In this document: in pieces, positions 1 through 6,630 of the stretch
How the letters are laid out: each line of letters opens with the position of its first letter
Numbering within the stretch: the first letter of the stretch is position 1
Notes under the pieces: generated by a model
What the model was told of the DNA's origin: nothing
Seen by the model: only the letters and a program-made list of their open reading frames with translations
Database searches by the model: none
From: Acidothermales bacterium
GTDB lineage: Bacteria; Actinomycetota; Actinomycetes; Streptosporangiales; WHST01
Length of the DNA: 15,874 bases
Assembly: GCA_017354575.1 (NCBI GenBank)
Contig: JAFMQP010000039.1
Span: forward strand, 1 to 15,874
Reading direction: 5' to 3'
Translations under genes and position numbers: made by a program

Positions 1-1
1 G

Positions 2-1519
2 GTGTCGGCGATCACGCCGACACCGTTGGGTGAGGGTAAGACGACGACGACGGTGGGGTTGGGGCAGGCGTTCCGGCACATCGGCCGGACGGCGTCGATC
101 GCGATCCGGCAGCCGTCGATGGGGCCGACGTTCGGGATCAAGGGTGGTGCCGCGGGCGGGGGGTACTCGCAGGTGGTGCCGATGGAGTTGTTGAACCTGC
201 ACCTGACCGGTGACTCGCATGCGGTGACGGCGGCGCACAACCTGCTGTCGGCGATGATCGACAATCATCTGTATCAGGGCAACGCGTTGGATCTGGACCC
301 GTACCAGATCACCTGGCGGCGGGTGCTGGACGTGAACGACCGGGCGTTGCGGAACGTCATCGTGGGGTTGGGCTCGAGGGCGGACGGGGTGCCGCGGCAG
401 ACCGGGTTCGACATCACCGCCGCGAGCGAGGTGATGGCGACGTTGGGGTTGACGACGTCGCTGACCGACCTGCGGGAGCGGCTGGGCCGGATCGTGGTGG
501 GTTACACCCGGGCGGGGGAGCCGGTGACCGCGGAGCAGTTGCAGGCCGCGGGGTCGATGACGGTGATCATGGCCGAGGCGATCAAGCCGAACCTGTTGCA
601 GACGCTGGAGAACACGCCTGTGCTGGTGCACGCGGGACCGTTCGGGAACATCGCGACGGGTAACTCGAGTGTGGTGGCGGATCTGATCGGCCTGCGGGGC
701 AGTGACTTCCACGTCACCGAGGCCGGGTTCGGCGCGGACATGGGCGCGGAGCGGTTCTTCAACATCAAGTGCCGGGTGTCCGGGGAACGCCCGGACGCCG
801 CGGTGGTGGTGGCGACGGTGCGGGCGTTGAAGGCGCACTCGGGGAAGTACCGGGTCGTCGCCGGCAAGGACCTGCCGCAGGGGCTGCTGCGGGAGAACCC
901 GGACGACGTGGTCGCCGGGGCGGCGAACCTGCGGAAGCAGATCGAGAACATCAAGCTGCACGGCGTCTCCCCGGTGGTGGCGGTCAACGCCTTCCCCACC
1001 GACCACCCGTCCGAACACGAGGCGATCAAGGCCATCGCAGCCGAGATGGGCGCGAGGGCGGCGGTGTGCACGCACTTCGCCGACGGCGGCGCCGGCGCCG
1101 CCGAACTCGCCGAAGCCGTCGCCGAGGCCGCCGACGAACCGACGCGGTTCCGGTTCCTCTACCCGGACGAGGCGTCGCTGAAGGAGAAGATCGAGAGCGT
1201 CGCGACCAAGGTGTACGGCGCCGACGGCGTCGACTACACCCCCGTCGCCGACAAGCAACTCGCCACCTACGAACACGCCGGGTTCGGGCACCTACCCGTC
1301 TGCATCGCCAAGACCCACCTGTCCATCTCCTCCGACCCCGCCCTCAAGGGCGCCCCCACCGGATGGCGACTACCCGTCCGCGAAGTCCGCGCCTCCGTCG
1401 GCGCCGGGTTCGTCTACCCCCTCTGCGGCGAGATGCGCACCATGCCGGGCCTCGGCACCAACGCCGCCGCCACCCACATAGACATCGACGACAACGGTGA
1501 GATCGTCGGCCTGTCCTGA
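2..1519 (+). CDS. fhs: Formate-tetrahydrofolate ligase, 5'-truncated by window edge
   Basis: Cytosolic enzyme that joins formate to tetrahydrofolate using ATP, giving 10-formyl-THF. The reading frame is open to the first base. The visible protein starts just before the P-loop-like motif TPLGEGKTTTT, so some 50 N-terminal residues of a family of about 555 are outside the window, and the first GTG is not the true start. Other family landmarks are QPSMGPTFGIKGGAAGGGYSQ, the segment ending DPYQITWRRVLDVNDRALRN, GPFGNIATGNSSV, and the C-terminal VREVRASVGAGFVYPLCGEM followed by RTMPGL. fchA-like and folD-like genes follow on the same strand (13-base gap, then an ATGA overlap), so this is the first visible gene of a one-carbon operon. 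Oddity: the first 40 visible codons have 30 ending in G and 7 in C, while the last 40 have 7 in G and 31 in C. Confidence 0.97.
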   Translation: MSAITPTPLGEGKTTTTVGLGQAFRHIGRTASIAIRQPSMGPTFGIKGGAAGGGYSQVVPMELLNLHLTGDSHAVTAAHNLLSAMIDNHLYQGNALDLDPYQITWRRVLDVNDRALRNVIVGLGSRADGVPRQTGFDITAASEVMATLGLTTSLTDLRERLGRIVVGYTRAGEPVTAEQLQAAGSMTVIMAEAIKPNLLQTLENTPVLVHAGPFGNIATGNSSVVADLIGLRGSDFHVTEAGFGADMGAERFFNIKCRVSGERPDAAVVVATVRALKAHSGKYRVVAGKDLPQGLLRENPDDVVAGAANLRKQIENIKLHGVSPVVAVNAFPTDHPSEHEAIKAIAAEMGARAAVCTHFADGGAGAAELAEAVAEAADEPTRFRFLYPDEASLKEKIESVATKVYGADGVDYTPVADKQLATYEHAGFGHLPVCIAKTHLSISSDPALKGAPTGWRLPVREVRASVGAGFVYPLCGEMRTMPGLGTNAAATHIDIDDNGEIVGLS

Positions 1520-1532
1520 ACCGATACGCTCG

Positions 1533-2099
1533 ATGGTCGTGGACGGCACGGTCGAGGGTTTCCTGGCGCGCATGGCGGAGCGCACGCCCGCACCGGGCGG
1601 TGGTGGTGCATGCGCGGTGGGCATCGCGATGGGCGCGGCTCTCGTCGCGATGGCGGCGCGTTACTCCACGAAGCAGCTGCCGGACGCCGACGCGATGGCG
1701 GCGGCCGCCGACGAGCTCCGGGCGGAGGCGCTTCCGCTCGTCCAGGCCGACGCCGACGCGTACGGCGCGTTCCTAGAGGCGATGCGCGACACGAGCGACG
1801 AACGCGACCAGCGGATCGCCGTGGCGTCGCAGGCGGCGTGCGACGTACCGCTGCGGATGACCGAGCTCGCCGTCCAGGTCGCCATGCTCGCCGCCCGCGT
1901 CGCGTCGGACGGGAACCCGCGGCTCGTCGGCGACGCGAACACCGGAGCGCTGCTCTGTTCCGCCGCGGCGCGCGCCGCCGCGCACCTGGTCGCGACGAAC
2001 GTCAAGTCGAGCGGTCTCGACCCCGTGCTGGTCGAGCGGGCGGACGACAACGCCGGGCGGACGGCGCGAGCGGCGCGACAGATCGGAGGGCGCGAATGA
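1533..2099 (+). CDS. fchA: FTCD_C-family cyclodeaminase/methenyl-THF cyclohydrolase (FchA-like)
   Basis: This 188-residue protein belongs to the formiminotransferase-cyclodeaminase C-terminal family. Free-standing members include the methenyl-THF cyclohydrolase FchA, which interconverts 5,10-methenyl-THF and 10-formyl-THF. Visible signatures are TPAPGGGG at residues 18-25 (family consensus TPxPGGGS), AACDVPLRMTELA at 101-113, GNPRLVGDANTGAL at 127-140 in place of the usual GN....SDxGVA, and ATNVKSSGLD at 154-163. The family is mostly helical and oligomeric. I chose the ATG at 1533 because the N-terminus then aligns with the family (TVEGFLARMAERTPAPGG). A GTG at 1497 would overlap fhs and add residues unlike the family. 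No Shine-Dalgarno is seen, so it may depend on translation of fhs, 13 bases upstream. Lying between fhs and a catalytically altered folD, cyclohydrolase is the likeliest role. Cyclodeaminase activity is the alternative, since no histidine or purine catabolism genes adjoin. Confidence 0.85.
   Translation: MVVDGTVEGFLARMAERTPAPGGGGACAVGIAMGAALVAMAARYSTKQLPDADAMAAAADELRAEALPLVQADADAYGAFLEAMRDTSDERDQRIAVASQAACDVPLRMTELAVQVAMLAARVASDGNPRLVGDANTGALLCSAAARAAAHLVATNVKSSGLDPVLVERADDNAGRTARAARQIGGRE
2085..2090 (+). promoter_or_regulatory. Ribosome binding site of the folD-like gene
   Basis: GGAGGG lies inside the 3' end of the fchA-like gene, five bases before the ATG at 2096. It fixes the start of the folD-like gene, which overlaps the preceding stop codon (ATGA). 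Confidence 0.7.
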
Positions 2100-3025
2100 C
2101 GGCCACGAGCATCGACGGCAACGCCTACGCGGCAGACCTGGAGCGGGAGGTGGCGGCCGACGTCGCGGCGTTGGCGGAGAAGGACATCCGGCCCGGCCTC
2201 GCCACCGTCATCGCCGGTGACGACTACGCCTCCCGCACGTACCAGCGCCGGCTGCAGCAGCTCGCCGAGAAGGTCGGCTGTCACTACGTCTGCGAGGCGC
2301 TGCCGGCGGACGTGCTCGAGGCCGACGCGATCGCCGCGGTCGGCAAGCTCGACGCCGACCCGCGGGTATCCGGCATCCTCGTGCTGCGCCCGCTGCCGCC
2401 GCAGGTCTCCGAGGTCGCCGTCTACCGCGCGCTCGACCCGGGCAAGGACATCGAGTCGGTCCACCCGGTGAACACGGGTCTGCTCGCGTTGGGCCGGCCC
2501 AGGTTCGTGCCGTCGACGCCGGCGGCGGTGTTCCACATCGTCGACCGGTTCTACCGCGACAGCGACCGCGACCCCAAGACCGTGCTCGCCCGCAGTGTCA
2601 TGACGTTCGTCGGCCGGTCCGACAACGTGGGCAAGCCGATGGTGTTCATGGCCCTGGCGCGCAACGCCACCGTCGTCTCCTGCGACGTGCACACGTACAA
2701 GGCCGGCAAGCTCTACGACCTGACGGCACAGGCCGACGTCCTGGTGTCGGCGGCCGGCGTACCCCGGTTGCTGTCCGGCGAGCACGTCAAGCCCGGCGTG
2801 CTGGCGATCGACGTGGGCATCAACCCGGTCGACGACCCCGTCACGGGACGCACCCACCTGGTCGGTGACCTCGACTTCGAGTCCGTCGCGGAACGCGCCG
2901 AGGCGGTGACGCCGGTGCCCGGCGGCGTCGGCCCGATCACCGACGCCTGGCTGCTGCGCAACACCGTCCGCGCGGCTCAGATGGCCGCCGCCGCCGAGGC
3001 GGCCCGCGGCAACCTCGGCTTCTGA
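2096..3025 (+). CDS. folD: FolD-family methylene-THF dehydrogenase lacking the cyclohydrolase lysine
   Basis: A 309-residue member of the FolD family, which usually carries both methylene-THF dehydrogenase and methenyl-THF cyclohydrolase activity (usual length about 285). Conserved parts are the substrate Tyr49 in ASRTYQRRL, GILVLRPLPP at 93-102, PSTPAA at 139-144, the Rossmann loop GRSDNVGKP at 173-181, and PGGVGPIT at 275-282. Key catalytic positions differ. The lysine four residues after the Tyr (Lys54 in E. coli, Lys56 in human) is Leu53. The Gln of GILVQLPLP is Leu97. The Asp of KDVDGF is Glu120. In the human enzyme, changing this lysine destroys cyclohydrolase but can leave dehydrogenase activity. 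Asp197 at the end of the second Rossmann strand (SCDVHT) suggests NAD+ rather than NADP+. The start overlaps fchA by ATGA, with a good ribosome site. Function as a monofunctional dehydrogenase is inferred. Confidence 0.9.
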   Translation: MTATSIDGNAYAADLEREVAADVAALAEKDIRPGLATVIAGDDYASRTYQRRLQQLAEKVGCHYVCEALPADVLEADAIAAVGKLDADPRVSGILVLRPLPPQVSEVAVYRALDPGKDIESVHPVNTGLLALGRPRFVPSTPAAVFHIVDRFYRDSDRDPKTVLARSVMTFVGRSDNVGKPMVFMALARNATVVSCDVHTYKAGKLYDLTAQADVLVSAAGVPRLLSGEHVKPGVLAIDVGINPVDDPVTGRTHLVGDLDFESVAERAEAVTPVPGGVGPITDAWLLRNTVRAAQMAAAAEAARGNLGF

Positions 3026-3103
3026 CATCCCCTCGTGTCCCGGCACGCAACGGTCGTCCGGGTGCCATACTCGGTCGTGCCCGGGGGTCGAGGGTAGGCA
3101 GGG

Positions 3104-3574
3104 ATGGCGAGGGCGCACGAGTACGAGGTCACCGTCACGTGGACCGGTAACCAGGGCAGCGGCACGAGCGGCTACCACGACTACGGCCGCTCGCACGAGG
3201 TGACCGCGTCCGGCCCCCCGCTGCTCGAGGGCTCCGCCGACGCGTCGTTTCGTGGCGACGCGGCGCGGTGGAACCCGGAGCAGCTCCTCGTGGCGTCGCT
3301 GTCGCAGTGCCACATGCTCTGGTACCTGCACCTGTGCGCCACAAGCGGCGTCGTCGTCACGGCGTACGCCGACCGCGCGGAGGGGACGATGGCCGAGTCC
3401 GCCGACGGGTCCGGCCGGTTCACCGAGGTGGTCCTGCGGCCGCGCATCACCGTCACCGACGAGGACATGCTCGACCGCGCGGCCAAGGCGCACGACGAGG
3501 CGCACCGGCTGTGCTTCATCGCCAACTCGGTGAACTTCCCCGTCCGCCACGAGCCGGCCTTCGTCGTGGCCTGA
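3104..3574 (+). CDS. OsmC-like hydroperoxide reductase
   Basis: This 156-residue protein has the OsmC/Ohr fold signature. It has a likely peroxidatic Cys69 in LLVASLSQCHMLWYLHL and a partner Cys137 in HRLCFIANSVNFPV. Arg50 lies in the SFRGDAARWNPEQLL segment that precedes the first cysteine helix. Family members reduce organic and fatty-acid hydroperoxides in the cytosol by a Cys-based mechanism. This one resembles the general OsmC-like branch, and true substrates cannot be told from sequence. The ATG at 3104 is the only practical start, since an in-frame TAG lies three codons upstream; AGGCAGGG precedes it as a weak ribosome site. It sits 78 bases after folD and is probably a separate unit. 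A weak -10-like CATACT at 3066-3071 lacks a clear -35. Its 3' end converges with the DUF1697 gene, five bases away. Confidence 0.9.
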   Translation: MARAHEYEVTVTWTGNQGSGTSGYHDYGRSHEVTASGPPLLEGSADASFRGDAARWNPEQLLVASLSQCHMLWYLHLCATSGVVVTAYADRAEGTMAESADGSGRFTEVVLRPRITVTDEDMLDRAAKAHDEAHRLCFIANSVNFPVRHEPAFVVA

Positions 3575-3579
3575 CGCGG

Positions 3580-4116
3580 TCACGCTCCCAGCATCGCGGC
3601 CAGCTTGGTCAGGGTGTTCCAGTTGCGGCCGGTCGCGACCACACCGAGGTTCTTCACCGCGTACGTGCCGACGTCGGGCGCGGCCATGATGCCGTCGGGA
3701 CACCACTGGTAGATGACGCGGTCGCCGAGCCGGATGCGATCGGGGTCGAGTTCTACCGGGTCGTTCGCCTCGACCAGCGCGGGGTCCGGTGCCGCCGAGA
3801 GGAAGTGCGCCAGGTAACGCGAGCCCTGCTCGGCCGCCTCGGGGAACGGGTTCGCCGCGATGACCGCCGCCAGGTCGGCGCCGTCGCGGACGACGCAGCC
3901 GACGGTCATGCCGAACGTGGCCTCGACGGCCTTCTCCATCCGGTTCGCCACCTCGGCCGGGTCTCCCTCGCCGGTGAACACCGCGTTGCCGCTGCGTAGC
4001 AGGGTCGCGACGTCGGTGTAGCCGAGTTCGGTCAGCAGCGTGCGCAGGTCGGCCATCGGTATCTGCTTCGCCTTGCCGACGTTGATCCCGCGCAGGAAAG
4101 CGACGTATCTGGTCAT
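3580..4116 (-). CDS. DUF1697 family protein
   Basis: A 178-residue protein recognisable as DUF1697 from its N-terminus: YVAFLRGINVGKAKQIPMAD, then LRTLLTELGYTDVATLLRSGNAVF, which matches the family pattern of an RGINVGG-type start followed by a SGN-containing strand. A later segment, VIYQWCPDGI, and the C-terminal NLGVVATGRNWNTLTKLAAM also fit the family, where a T.RNW.T..KL ending is typical. No biochemical function is established for the family, and none is proposed here. There is no signal peptide or membrane segment. It is transcribed on the minus strand, 46 bases downstream of the tetR stop codon, and could share that transcript. Nothing in that gap is a convincing promoter. Confidence 0.85.
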   Translation of the reverse strand: MTRYVAFLRGINVGKAKQIPMADLRTLLTELGYTDVATLLRSGNAVFTGEGDPAEVANRMEKAVEATFGMTVGCVVRDGADLAAVIAANPFPEAAEQGSRYLAHFLSAAPDPALVEANDPVELDPDRIRLGDRVIYQWCPDGIMAAPDVGTYAVKNLGVVATGRNWNTLTKLAAMLGA

Positions 4117-4162
4117 GCGTACAGTTCACCATCCCCGGCCACAGGCGTCTTGTACGAACGCG

Positions 4163-4723
4163 TCAACCGGCGCGCAGGCCGTCGGTGATCGTGCGGAACA
4201 CGCGCTCGCGCGTCCGGTTGTCGCCGCCCACCTGCACGGCGTAGATCGCACCCTTGAGCAGCGCCGTCAGGTCGGGCATGCCGATGTCGGTACGCACCGC
4301 GCCCGCACGCTGCCCGCGCCGCAGCAGCCGCCCGAGCGCCTTCATCATCGCCTCGCTCCTCTCGGCGACCGCCGCCCCGAGGTCCACGCCCGAGCCCGCG
4401 AGCACGTCGGTGAGGTCCCGTTTCGTCGTCGCGGTCTCGGCGAGCCGGCCGAGGAAGTCGAAGAACGCCGCGCCCGGGTCCTCGGAGCGGGCGAGCCCGG
4501 CGGCTTCCTCGATCAGCTCGTCGACCTGGTGGACCACGACCGCCTCGAACAACGCCTCCTTCGTCGGGAAGTGGCGGTAGACGGTGCCGGCACCGACGCC
4601 GGCCCGGCGGGCGATCTCGTCCAGAGGAACGCCCACGCCGTGCTCGGCGAACGCCTCCTGCGCGGCGGCGAGCACGCGGTCGCGGTTGCGGCGCGCGTCC
4701 GCACGCAGCGGCCGGTCAGCCAT
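4163..4723 (-). CDS. TetR-family transcriptional regulator
   Basis: A 186-residue TetR-type repressor. The N-terminal helix-turn-helix runs about residues 32-55 (VPLDEIARRAGVGAGTVYRH, followed by the family-typical FPTKEALF). The C-terminal ligand domain continues to LKGAIYAVQVGG and resembles the SbtR-like C-terminal type often seen in actinomycetes. I chose the ATG at 4723 over an upstream TTG at 4744 because GAGGGGAG lies five bases before it. It is divergent from the NTF2-like gene with 85 bases between, so that gene and tetR itself are the likeliest targets. The ligand is unknown. Confidence 0.92.
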   Translation of the reverse strand: MADRPLRADARRNRDRVLAAAQEAFAEHGVGVPLDEIARRAGVGAGTVYRHFPTKEALFEAVVVHQVDELIEEAAGLARSEDPGAAFFDFLGRLAETATTKRDLTDVLAGSGVDLGAAVAERSEAMMKALGRLLRRGQRAGAVRTDIGMPDLTALLKGAIYAVQVGGDNRTRERVFRTITDGLRAG

Positions 4724-4737
4724 CGGCACTCCCCTCG

Positions 4738-4767
4738 TTGACAAGCGGGGCGAGCGTTCCGTATCTT
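4738..4767 (+). promoter_or_regulatory. Sigma-A-type promoter for the NTF2-like gene
   Basis: A perfect -35 TTGACA at 4738-4743 is followed after 18 bases by TATCTT at 4762-4767. Transcription would start near 4774, leaving a leader of about 35 bases with AGGAG at 4797-4801 before the ATG at 4809. The perfect -35 makes this one of the two clearest promoters in the window. Confidence 0.6.
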
Positions 4768-4769
4768 CT

Positions 4770-4786
4770 GAGCGGGTCCACCGTTC
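4770..4786. promoter_or_regulatory. Candidate TetR operator (imperfect palindrome)
   Basis: GAGCGG, five bases, CCGTTC: the half-sites match at five of six positions as an inverted repeat. It covers the predicted transcription start of the NTF2-like gene, where a repressor would block. A direct repeat CGTTCCG (4755-4761 and 4782-4788) overlaps the same region and could instead be the recognised sequence. Assignment to the adjacent TetR is inference. Confidence 0.3.
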
Positions 4787-4808
4787 CGATTAAACCAGGA
4801 GTCAGCAC

Positions 4809-5258
4809 ATGACCGAGCCCACCACGCCCGTACGGACCGCGCGCGAGGTCGCCGAGCGGGTGTACCGCATGGTCGAGCACGGCGACGTCACGTTAGCCGA
4901 CCTGTTCGCGGCGGACGGCGTCCTCGAGTACCCGTTCACCGGGCCCGGCATGCCGTCCCGCATCGAAGGGCGCGACGCGATCGCCGAGTTCCACGGCAAC
5001 CTGTCTCGGCTGCGCACCCGGATCGCCCGCGAGGGCGTCGGCTGGACGCTGCACGAGACGGCCGATCCCCAGGTCGTCATTGTGGAGATCGAGCACCACG
5101 GCAGGATCCTGCCGGAAGGCAAGCCGTACCAGAGCATCGCGGTGGGCGTCATGCGCGTACGCGACGGCGAGATCGTGTCGTACCGCGACTATATGAACCC
5201 CCTGACCGTTGCCGCCATCGCCGGCGTCGACCTGCCGGGCCCGGCGTCCTCGGAGTGA
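4809..5258 (+). CDS. NTF2-like/SnoaL-like small protein
   Basis: A 149-residue cone-fold protein of the nuclear-transport-factor-2/ketosteroid-isomerase type. The pattern is an N-terminal helix pair (AREVAERVYRMVEHGDVTLA), then LFAADGVLEYPFTGPGMPSR, IEGRDAIAEFHGNL, and a final strand pair ending GEIVSYRDYMNPL. These proteins are cytosolic and include isomerases, polyketide cyclases, dehydratases and non-enzymatic binders. The substrate cannot be assigned. AGGAG seven bases before the ATG supports the start. It is transcribed from a clear promoter opposite a TetR repressor, which suggests induction by a small molecule. Leu29 is encoded by TTA (4893-4895), the only in-frame TTA I found in the window. 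Its 3' end converges with the MFS gene 16 bases away. Confidence 0.8.
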   Translation: MTEPTTPVRTAREVAERVYRMVEHGDVTLADLFAADGVLEYPFTGPGMPSRIEGRDAIAEFHGNLSRLRTRIAREGVGWTLHETADPQVVIVEIEHHGRILPEGKPYQSIAVGVMRVRDGEIVSYRDYMNPLTVAAIAGVDLPGPASSE

Positions 5259-5274
5259 ACGGCGCGGTCGGCGG

Positions 5275-6552
5275 TCACGCGAGGACCCTGCCACGGGTCT
5301 CCGGCAGACCCAGTAGCGCGAGCACGGCGATCCCGTACGCGAGCGCGCCGAACAGCATCGCGCCGCCGATGCCCACGCTCACGGCGAGGAACCCGACGAT
5401 CGTCGGGAACACCGCGCCCACCGCGCGGCCGAAGTTGTAGGTGAACCCCTGGCCCGTGCCCCGCACCGCGACGGGGTACAGCTCGGCGAGGAAGGAGCCG
5501 AAGCCGCTGAAGATCGCGGAAGCGCAGAAGCCCAGCGGGAACCCGAGCACCATCACGAACGAGTCGCCGGTACCCACCGGAACCCCGGCGTACGCCACGA
5601 TCAGCACCGCGGACAGGGCGGCGAACAGCGCGAACGTCCGGCGCCGGCCGAACAGGTCGGAAAGGTAGGCACCGACGGCGTAGCCCAGGAACGCACCTGT
5701 GATGGCGAACGCGAGATAGCCTCCCGTGTTGACCACGGACAGGTGCCGCGTCGTCTTGAGGTACGCGGGCAGCCAGGTCGCCAGCGTGTAGTAACCACCC
5801 TGGACACCGGTGGCGAGCAGCGAGGCGAAGAAGGTCGTACGGGCGAGGCCGTCCCGCCAGATGGCGAAGAACGAGGCGCGCGGACGGACGGCTTCGGGCA
5901 GCCCGGCCGCGTGGGGCGCGTCCTTCACCCGCTTGCGCACGTAGATCACGAGCAGCGCCGGCAACGCGCCCGTCCAGAACAGCACCCGCCACGCCATCGC
6001 CTGGTCGACCAGGTTGAACACGATCTCGTAGACGATGACCGCCAGTCCCCATCCGACGGCCCACGAGCTCTGGACGAAACCGACGGCGCGACCGCGATAG
6101 CGCGGATGCGCGTACTCCGCCACGAGGATCGCGCCGATCGCCCACTCGCCGCCGAAACCGATGCCCTGCAAGGCGCGCAGGACGAGCAGCGTGTCGAAGT
6201 TGGGCGCGAAGCCGCAGAGCACCGTGAAGACGGCGTACGTGCCGACGGTGATCATGAGGGTACGCACCCGTCCGATGTGGTCGGCGAGCAGCCCGGCGAG
6301 CGCCCCGCCGACCGCGGACACGACGAGCGTGACCGTGCTGAGCAGACCGGCCTGCCCCGTCCCGACGTGGAAGTACGCCGCGATGGCCACGAGGCCGAGC
6401 GGCAGCACCTGGTAGTCGTAGCTGTCCAACGCATAGCCGCCGAACGCGCCGGCGAACGCACGTCTGCCCGCCTTCCCGAGCGTGCGCCACCAGGCGAACC
6501 GGCGCCGGTCGAGCCCGGCGTCCGCGGATGTGGTGTGGAGAGTACTCATCAT
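5275..6552 (-). CDS. MFS transporter, metabolite:H+ symporter type
   Basis: A 425-residue integral membrane protein with about 12 hydrophobic segments. MFS motif A is present in GLLADHIGRVRTL (about residues 87-99) and again in the second half as AYLSDLFGRRRTF. The stretch LRALQGIGFGGEWAIGAILV, followed by AEYAHPRYRGRAVGF, is characteristic of the sialate/aromatic-acid/carboxylate:H+ symporter group (NanT- and JEN1-like). TM1 contains acidic residues (ALDSYDYQVLPLG). I chose the ATG at 6552; an adjacent ATG at 6549 is equally possible, with GGGGAG and GAGG upstream. It is divergent from gntR-hyuAB across 93 bases and shares its operator region, so it probably imports the substrate of the hydrolase, or a precursor. 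The exact substrate is not deducible. Confidence 0.92.
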   Translation of the reverse strand: MMSTLHTTSADAGLDRRRFAWWRTLGKAGRRAFAGAFGGYALDSYDYQVLPLGLVAIAAYFHVGTGQAGLLSTVTLVVSAVGGALAGLLADHIGRVRTLMITVGTYAVFTVLCGFAPNFDTLLVLRALQGIGFGGEWAIGAILVAEYAHPRYRGRAVGFVQSSWAVGWGLAVIVYEIVFNLVDQAMAWRVLFWTGALPALLVIYVRKRVKDAPHAAGLPEAVRPRASFFAIWRDGLARTTFFASLLATGVQGGYYTLATWLPAYLKTTRHLSVVNTGGYLAFAITGAFLGYAVGAYLSDLFGRRRTFALFAALSAVLIVAYAGVPVGTGDSFVMVLGFPLGFCASAIFSGFGSFLAELYPVAVRGTGQGFTYNFGRAVGAVFPTIVGFLAVSVGIGGAMLFGALAYGIAVLALLGLPETRGRVLA

Positions 6553-6594
6553 GCGCCTCGCTCCCCGATGCGACGGCTGACGGTCCGGACCCAG

Positions 6595-6622
6595 ATTAGA
6601 GGATTGTTGAACAATCCTGCAA
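6595..6622 (-). promoter_or_regulatory. Promoter of the MFS gene with operator in its spacer
   Basis: Read on the minus strand, TTGCAG (6617-6622) lies 16 bases before TCTAAT (6595-6600, five of six matches to TATAAT). The spacer is almost exactly the 17-bp palindrome at 6601-6617. The leader to the ATG at 6552 would be about 35-40 bases. Confidence 0.45.
6601..6617. promoter_or_regulatory. Perfect 17-bp palindrome, probable GntR operator
   Basis: GGATTGTT-G-AACAATCC has perfect 8-base half-sites around one central base. It is an AT-rich island in very GC-rich DNA. It sits between the -35 and -10 elements of the MFS promoter and about 16 bases upstream of the gntR -10 box. FCD-type GntR regulators typically bind short palindromes with TTGT/ACAA cores beside their own gene, so this is the natural operator for the adjacent regulator. 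Confidence 0.65.
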
Positions 6623-6630
6623 TAGGCTTG

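Noticed and set aside
1610..2095. Upstream in-frame extension of folD
   Set aside because: The extension is Arg-rich noise overlapping fchA. The ATG at 2096 with GGAGGG five bases before it matches the FolD N-terminus.
3026..3103. Possible terminator (GGCAC...GTGCC stem) and promoter between folD and osmC
   Set aside because: The stem is only five pairs with a long loop and no T-run. The -10-like CATACT has no -35. Neither is strong enough to list.
1661..4132. Minus-strand open frame of 823 codons across fchA, folD, osmC and the DUF1697 gene
   Set aside because: Low-complexity translation typical of a high-GC shadow frame. Four recognisable families occupy the region in other frames.
4724..4744. 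TTG start seven codons upstream for tetR
   Set aside because: The GAGGGGAG ribosome site lies between this TTG and the ATG at 4723 at ideal spacing for the ATG.
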